From NCBI GenBank assembly GCA_050251775.1, contig JBFWMD010000005.1, forward strand, positions 16,079 through 80,078: a stretch of 64,000 nt of DNA. The letters are read 5' to 3'. Positions 60,101 to 64,000 of this stretch are shown piece by piece. The DNA is from Paucidesulfovibrio sp050251775. Lineage in GTDB: Bacteria > Desulfobacterota > Desulfovibrionia > Desulfovibrionales > Desulfovibrionaceae. Within the stretch, counting starts at the first letter, position 1. The number at the start of each line of letters is the position of its first letter. The notes beneath the pieces are model-generated. The model was not told the origin of the DNA. It worked only from the letters and a program-made list of their open reading frames with translations, and did not search any database. The position numbers and the translations under genes were made by a program.

Positions 60101-60664
60101 ATGAGGACGAAAATCATGAACGGCGCACGGACCTTGTTTCGCGAGCAAGGGTACTCCAATGTGACAATGCGTGCCATCGGCCGCAAGGTGGGTTGCAGCG
60201 CCGCGGCTATTTATCGGCACTTCCGGAACAAGCGGGAAATCATGGACGCCTTGCGACATGAGGGCTTTGACAAGATGCTGGTCATGCTCAAGGCGGAAAT
60301 GCGTTCCGATGATCCACGGCTGCGGCTGATAGAATTCGGGCGGGGATATGTTCGCTTCGCCATGTCCAATCCGGAATCCTTCGCGCTGATGTACAATCTG
60401 GCGGGGCAGGGTCCGGAAGAGATTTTCGAGGGAGCGAGTGAACCCACCGCAACTTTCGATTATTTTAAGACCGTGATCGCCGAATACCATGACTCAGGGG
60501 GAGTGGGTGATGTGCCGGCGGAAACACTGCTCTTTTCCCTGTGGGCGACGTTCCACGGCCTGTCCTGCCTGATCAACAGCGGACGGTTGAAGGTGGTGTA
60601 CGGGGACGTGGATCCGTTCGGGTTGTTGGAGCGCGCCCTGCGTTACGTGGTGCGTCTGGATTAG
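60101..60664 (+). CDS. TetR/AcrR-family transcriptional regulator
   Basis: This 187-residue repressor has an N-terminal HTH (ARTLFREQGYSNVTMRAIGR, KVGCSAAAIYRHFRNKREIM) and a C-terminal ligand-binding domain with the TetR_C pattern (SNPESFALMYNLAG, LFSLWATFHGLSCL). GGAGG precedes the ATG at 60101. It lies 87 bp after the MacB-like permease and could regulate it, as is common for TetR genes next to exporters. Confidence 0.9.
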   Translation: MRTKIMNGARTLFREQGYSNVTMRAIGRKVGCSAAAIYRHFRNKREIMDALRHEGFDKMLVMLKAEMRSDDPRLRLIEFGRGYVRFAMSNPESFALMYNLAGQGPEEIFEGASEPTATFDYFKTVIAEYHDSGGVGDVPAETLLFSLWATFHGLSCLINSGRLKVVYGDVDPFGLLERALRYVVRLD

Positions 60665-60845
60665 CCGGGGCAAAAGAACCCGAGCAGCCTGTCCGGCCAT
60701 GGAATCGCAAGGAGCGGGACGAGCACGGAGGGACGGCGCACCAGGGGCGGGCGAACGCCCCGGGAACATGGACAGACGGATTCGAATACGACAGGATTTT
60801 TAGCGGGAGTTCGTTCGGGACGAGTTCGTCAGGAGGAGGGGGAGG

Positions 60846-62270
60846 ATGCGCAGTTCGTTTGAAAACATATGCATATTCCATATTCTTGACGGGTTGCGTG
60901 ATGGGCTGGCACATTTTTCTGACGGCGCCCGTGCGGCGCTGATCTACTCCACAGAACCGGAAGGGCCGCTGCGGATTTACGATCCGCAGGATTTGATGCG
61001 GGGACATGAGCCCAAGCTTCGGGATTTATATCTGGACTCGGAGTTCTGGCGTGGACCATTGCCGGATGGTCCGGAAGTAAGCTTTCTGAACCGCGAGCAC
61101 CTCAAGCAGCTTCAGATGGCCGGTTTGATCGCCTTTGGCGGCCGCTCTCGCTCCATTCCGTACCAGGTCTGGTTCACGGAAGAGGATCCGAACATGTGCA
61201 GCATTGGTCCGACCCAGCACTGGCTTGAATACGCGACCAGGCTCTTTTCGCAGAATTACGAGATCCAGAACATCTTGAACATCGACACCGCCGGCAATGT
61301 GCTTCAACAGTGCGCGGTGCATGCCATACGGGATTATCTGGTTGACGAACGGTCCAGTATGGGCAAATGGGACACCCAGATTCGGGTCTACCCCTTGCTG
61401 GACGCTGTCATCGGTGTTTCCAAGACCATGGAAGAGGGCTGCTGGCCCAGGGGCGAGATGGTCTTTGTGGAGCCGTGCGAGCAGTACCAGCTCAATTTTC
61501 TCGCCCTGTTTCCAGATCAGGACCGACCGGAAATCCACAACTTCAAACGCGTCCGCAAGCTACTGCAAAGCGTGGAGGGCTCGGACCGCAAGCTGGTCTC
61601 CGACGGAAAATGCATCGTCGGCATCGCGGTTGGAAGTGTACCGGATTCAAGTATTACAGTGCGTTACCATGGTTCTCACGGGTTTTTGCTGCTCAACGAT
61701 CTGTTGGTATGCAGCTTTTCCGGAGGCAATTTCAGCTCCTCGAACCGCAAGGCGAATCTTGTGGAACTGGAAGAGCTGTTTGTGGATACGCGCCTGAACC
61801 TTTCGGAACAGCATTCGCTCAAGAATATCGTCACGGCCCTGGTGGACAATTCCACGGAGTGCCGCCACGGCTGCACGCTGGTGCTGGATTTGTCGATTAC
61901 TCCGGAGCGGATGTCCGGACAGTATCTGGTTCATTCGCTGGATTTGCGGCAGAGCCGTTTTTTGGAACTGGCCAAGGCCTTCTCGAAGATCGACGGAGCG
62001 CTGCACATCGGTGCGGACCTCAAGCTGCACGGATTCGGATGCCTGCTGGACGGGCACAGCGTTCCCGGTGAGAATCTCGCCCGGGGAGCGCGTTACAATT
62101 CGGCCCTGCGCTATACCGCCGAGCATGAGTCGGTCATTGTGGTGGTGGTTTCCTCGGACAGACCCGTGTCCATTATCCAAGGAGGCATCGAGCTGACCGC
62201 AGCCTGCGTGCTGAAGACCCTGCACGGCTGTCCCACGCCGCCGTTGTTCCGGGACTGGCTCGATTCCTGA
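60846..62270 (+). CDS. DisA_N (DAC)-like nucleotide-binding protein
   Basis: This 474-residue protein has a long N-terminal region of unknown fold with aromatic-rich strands, and a C-terminal domain (about 380-450) resembling the diadenylate-cyclase domain: DGALHIGADLKLHGFG, RGARYNSALRYT and VVVVSSDRPVSI. The usual catalytic RHR motif is replaced by RYN, so c-di-AMP synthesis is doubtful and ligand sensing is possible. GAGGAGG precedes the ATG at 60846. The chemotaxis receptor gene starts 78 bp downstream. Confidence 0.72.
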   Translation: MRSSFENICIFHILDGLRDGLAHFSDGARAALIYSTEPEGPLRIYDPQDLMRGHEPKLRDLYLDSEFWRGPLPDGPEVSFLNREHLKQLQMAGLIAFGGRSRSIPYQVWFTEEDPNMCSIGPTQHWLEYATRLFSQNYEIQNILNIDTAGNVLQQCAVHAIRDYLVDERSSMGKWDTQIRVYPLLDAVIGVSKTMEEGCWPRGEMVFVEPCEQYQLNFLALFPDQDRPEIHNFKRVRKLLQSVEGSDRKLVSDGKCIVGIAVGSVPDSSITVRYHGSHGFLLLNDLLVCSFSGGNFSSSNRKANLVELEELFVDTRLNLSEQHSLKNIVTALVDNSTECRHGCTLVLDLSITPERMSGQYLVHSLDLRQSRFLELAKAFSKIDGALHIGADLKLHGFGCLLDGHSVPGENLARGARYNSALRYTAEHESVIVVVVSSDRPVSIIQGGIELTAACVLKTLHGCPTPPLFRDWLDS

Positions 62271-62348
62271 TTCGCGGTCCCTGTCTTCGACTGTATCGTG
62301 ATTTATTCGAAATCGAGATTTAGAACTAGCAATAAGGAGCGGAATCTC

Positions 62349-64000
62349 ATGAGCGTGCGACTCACGCCTCATTCCATCCGGTGGAAATTGATTCTGGCTT
62401 TCGGTTTGCTCCTGGGGCTGATGTCGCTTCTGGGCGTCCTGAGCTGGGTTCAGCTCACACAGCAGACCGGGCATGCTCTGCGCCTATTGCGTGTAGAAGC
62501 CGGCTTGGCCAGAACGCTGAGCGTCGTCCAGGGGGAGATGCAGGGGCTGCGCCGTTTCGAGAAGGAATTCATCCTGGCGGCTGACAACGCATCTGTCCGG
62601 ACCCAGGCGGCGCAGCGATTCGAAAGCAGCTACCAGGCCATGGTTGAGGATGTCTCCCGACTCAGCGCACTGGCCGAGCAGAGCAGGATTGTGCGCATGC
62701 AGGAGATCCGGGCCATCAAGGGCATGCGGCCCCTGCTGGAGAAATACGCCAAAGGATTCCGGACCGTGGTCGCGGACCTGGACGCCTCGGTCGCGGTGGA
62801 CGCGAAAGAGCTCAACGAGCGCATGCGTCCATTGGACGCGGTGAGCGCACGGCTGGAAGCGTCCTTTGGGAGCGCGAAGATCAGTGCCGAGATCGTGGAA
62901 CAGGGCCTGGAGGAACTGCGGGTCAAGGCGCGGCGCACAGAATGGCTGCTCGGGCTGATCATGGGATTTTCACTGCTCGCGGCCATGGTCACGGGGTTCC
63001 TGGTACTGCGTTCCGTGGACCGCCCAGTACGCTCGCTCACAGCGTACGCGGAGAAAGTGGCGGCAGGAGAGTGGAACCATAAGGCCGAGGGGCTGGATAC
63101 GGGGGAAATGGGCAGACTGCGCAAGGCCATTGAGGGCATGGTCGAGGAAATCAAACAGCGCTTCGGGTTCGTGTCCGGTGTGCTCCAGGGACTGCCGCAA
63201 CCCTGCTTTGTCGTGGACAGGGAGGAGCGCCTGACCTTCATCGGCGAAGCCTACATGCGCCTGTTCGAACGCACTGGCAAGCCGGAGGATCAGTATGGTT
63301 TGCGGGCAGGGGAACTGCTCTTCAGCGCCGAACAAGGGGAAACCGTTGTCGGCCGTTGCCTGCGAGAGAATCGTCCGGTCCATGAGCAAGAATCGGTCAT
63401 GGTTCTACCGTCCGGGAAAAACGTCATTGTGAGTCTGGACGCTGTGCCCCTGCACGATCTGGACGAAAAGCTCATCGGGGCCTTTGTGGTCATGGTCGAT
63501 CTGACCGGGATCAGAGAGACCCTGCGGGCAGTGGAGGAAAAGAACCAAACCATTGAGCGGGCAGCCGAGGAAGTGGAAATGATTTCCGATCAGCTTGTCT
63601 CGGCCACCAGCGAGCTTTCAGCCCAGGTGGAGCAGGCCAGCAGCGGCGCCGTGGCCCAGAAGGGGCGTGCACTGACCACGGCCACCGCTGTGGAGCAGAT
63701 GAGCGCCAGTGTTGTGGAAGTTGCACGCAACGCATCCAATGCATCGGAACTGGCGGAACGCTCCCGGGCAAAGGCGCAGGAAGGGGCCGGGGTGGTCACC
63801 CTGGTGGTGGACAACATTCACGAGGCCACCACGCGTTCCGTAGAGCTGCGCGAAAACATGAATGAACTGGGCCAAAAAGCGGACGGGATCAGCAAGATCA
63901 TGGGCGTGATCAACGACATTGCGGACCAGACCAATCTGCTGGCCCTGAACGCCGCCATTGAGGCGGCCCGGGCCGGGGAAGCCGGGCGTGGTTTCGCCGT
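62349..64000 (+). CDS. Methyl-accepting chemotaxis protein with PAS domain (3' end cut)
   Basis: The 550 codons seen run off the right edge. Segments are a first membrane helix (about 13-34), a helical periplasmic sensor domain, a second membrane helix (about 198-222), HAMP (about 222-275), a cytoplasmic PAS domain (about 280-395), and a methyl-accepting coiled coil. It ends at the hairpin tip DIADQTNLLALNAAIEAARA followed by GEAGRG. AAGGAG precedes the ATG at 62349. The ligand is unknown. Confidence 0.94.
   Translation, partial: MSVRLTPHSIRWKLILAFGLLLGLMSLLGVLSWVQLTQQTGHALRLLRVEAGLARTLSVVQGEMQGLRRFEKEFILAADNASVRTQAAQRFESSYQAMVEDVSRLSALAEQSRIVRMQEIRAIKGMRPLLEKYAKGFRTVVADLDASVAVDAKELNERMRPLDAVSARLEASFGSAKISAEIVEQGLEELRVKARRTEWLLGLIMGFSLLAAMVTGFLVLRSVDRPVRSLTAYAEKVAAGEWNHKAEGLDTGEMGRLRKAIEGMVEEIKQRFGFVSGVLQGLPQPCFVVDREERLTFIGEAYMRLFERTGKPEDQYGLRAGELLFSAEQGETVVGRCLRENRPVHEQESVMVLPSGKNVIVSLDAVPLHDLDEKLIGAFVVMVDLTGIRETLRAVEEKNQTIERAAEEVEMISDQLVSATSELSAQVEQASSGAVAQKGRALTTATAVEQMSASVVEVARNASNASELAERSRAKAQEGAGVVTLVVDNIHEATTRSVELRENMNELGQKADGISKIMGVINDIADQTNLLALNAAIEAARAGEAGRGFA

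Overview
This 64 kb window is GC-rich, gene-dense bacterial chromosome. The gene set points to a Gram-negative, flagellated, strictly anaerobic member of the Desulfovibrionales (Desulfovibrio-like sulfate reducers). Supporting features are a VorB-type 2-oxoacid:ferredoxin oxidoreductase, paired XRE-cupin regulators with AMP-forming acyl-CoA ligases, a DUF116 protein, a HesB-like protein, a split YeeE/YedE transporter, two MotB-like proteins, and the order epimerase-parA-parB-heptose kinase. The genus assignment is inference from gene content and style. No rRNA, tRNA, CRISPR array, transposase, integrase or prophage gene was seen.

Layout. 1-1.7 kb: 5' end of an M16-type peptidase, a peroxiredoxin and a methyltransferase. 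1.7-9.6 kb: a leftward block for protein synthesis (cupin protein, rsmB, DUF116, fmt, def, aspS, hisS). 9.9-11.3 kb: DUF2721 and HesB-like genes, then a non-coding stretch with terminators and repeats. 11.3-16 kb: two tandem acyl-CoA ligase + XRE-cupin modules. 16.2-21 kb: TPR protein, topA, era. 21-27 kb: a motility operon (yggS, motA, motB, second motB, fliL, fliN, fliO, fliP, fliQ) preceded by a very good sigma-28 promoter. 27-30.6 kb: rlmB, a LysM lytic transglycosylase, aroE. 30.8-34.5 kb: leftward vor operon and queA. 34.6-38.9 kb: MerR-like gene, lipoprotein, coaBC, an unknown gene and a sugar epimerase. 39-42.6 kb: two perfect parS sites, parA, a zinc-finger-like gene, parB, heptose kinase. 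42.8-45 kb: phosphofructokinase, then a small HTH/unknown two-gene operon. 45-49.4 kb: GT39 and GT2 glycosyltransferases, a MarR regulator and a ChbG-type deacetylase. 49.4-53.8 kb: NAD synthetase, split YeeE/YedE pair, MATE exporter. 53.8-56.2 kb: larE-larB-larC, with LarC shortened. 56.2-64 kb: glycosyltransferases, a MacB-like permease, TetR, a DisA_N-like protein and a chemotaxis receptor cut by the window edge.

The most unusual signal is at 44943-45027: eight or nine TGTC-type units spaced 9-11 bp apart fill the leader of a gene for a 92-residue excisionase-type (HTH_17) protein. This resembles an operator on which a small HTH protein could polymerise head to tail. Other notable points are a DAC/DisA_N-like protein lacking the usual RHR motif next to a chemotaxis receptor, a LarC without its C-terminal domain, a dispersed two-hairpin repeat whose arms covary between copies, and a deacetylase/GT2/GT39 set that recalls ArnD-ArnC-ArnT.
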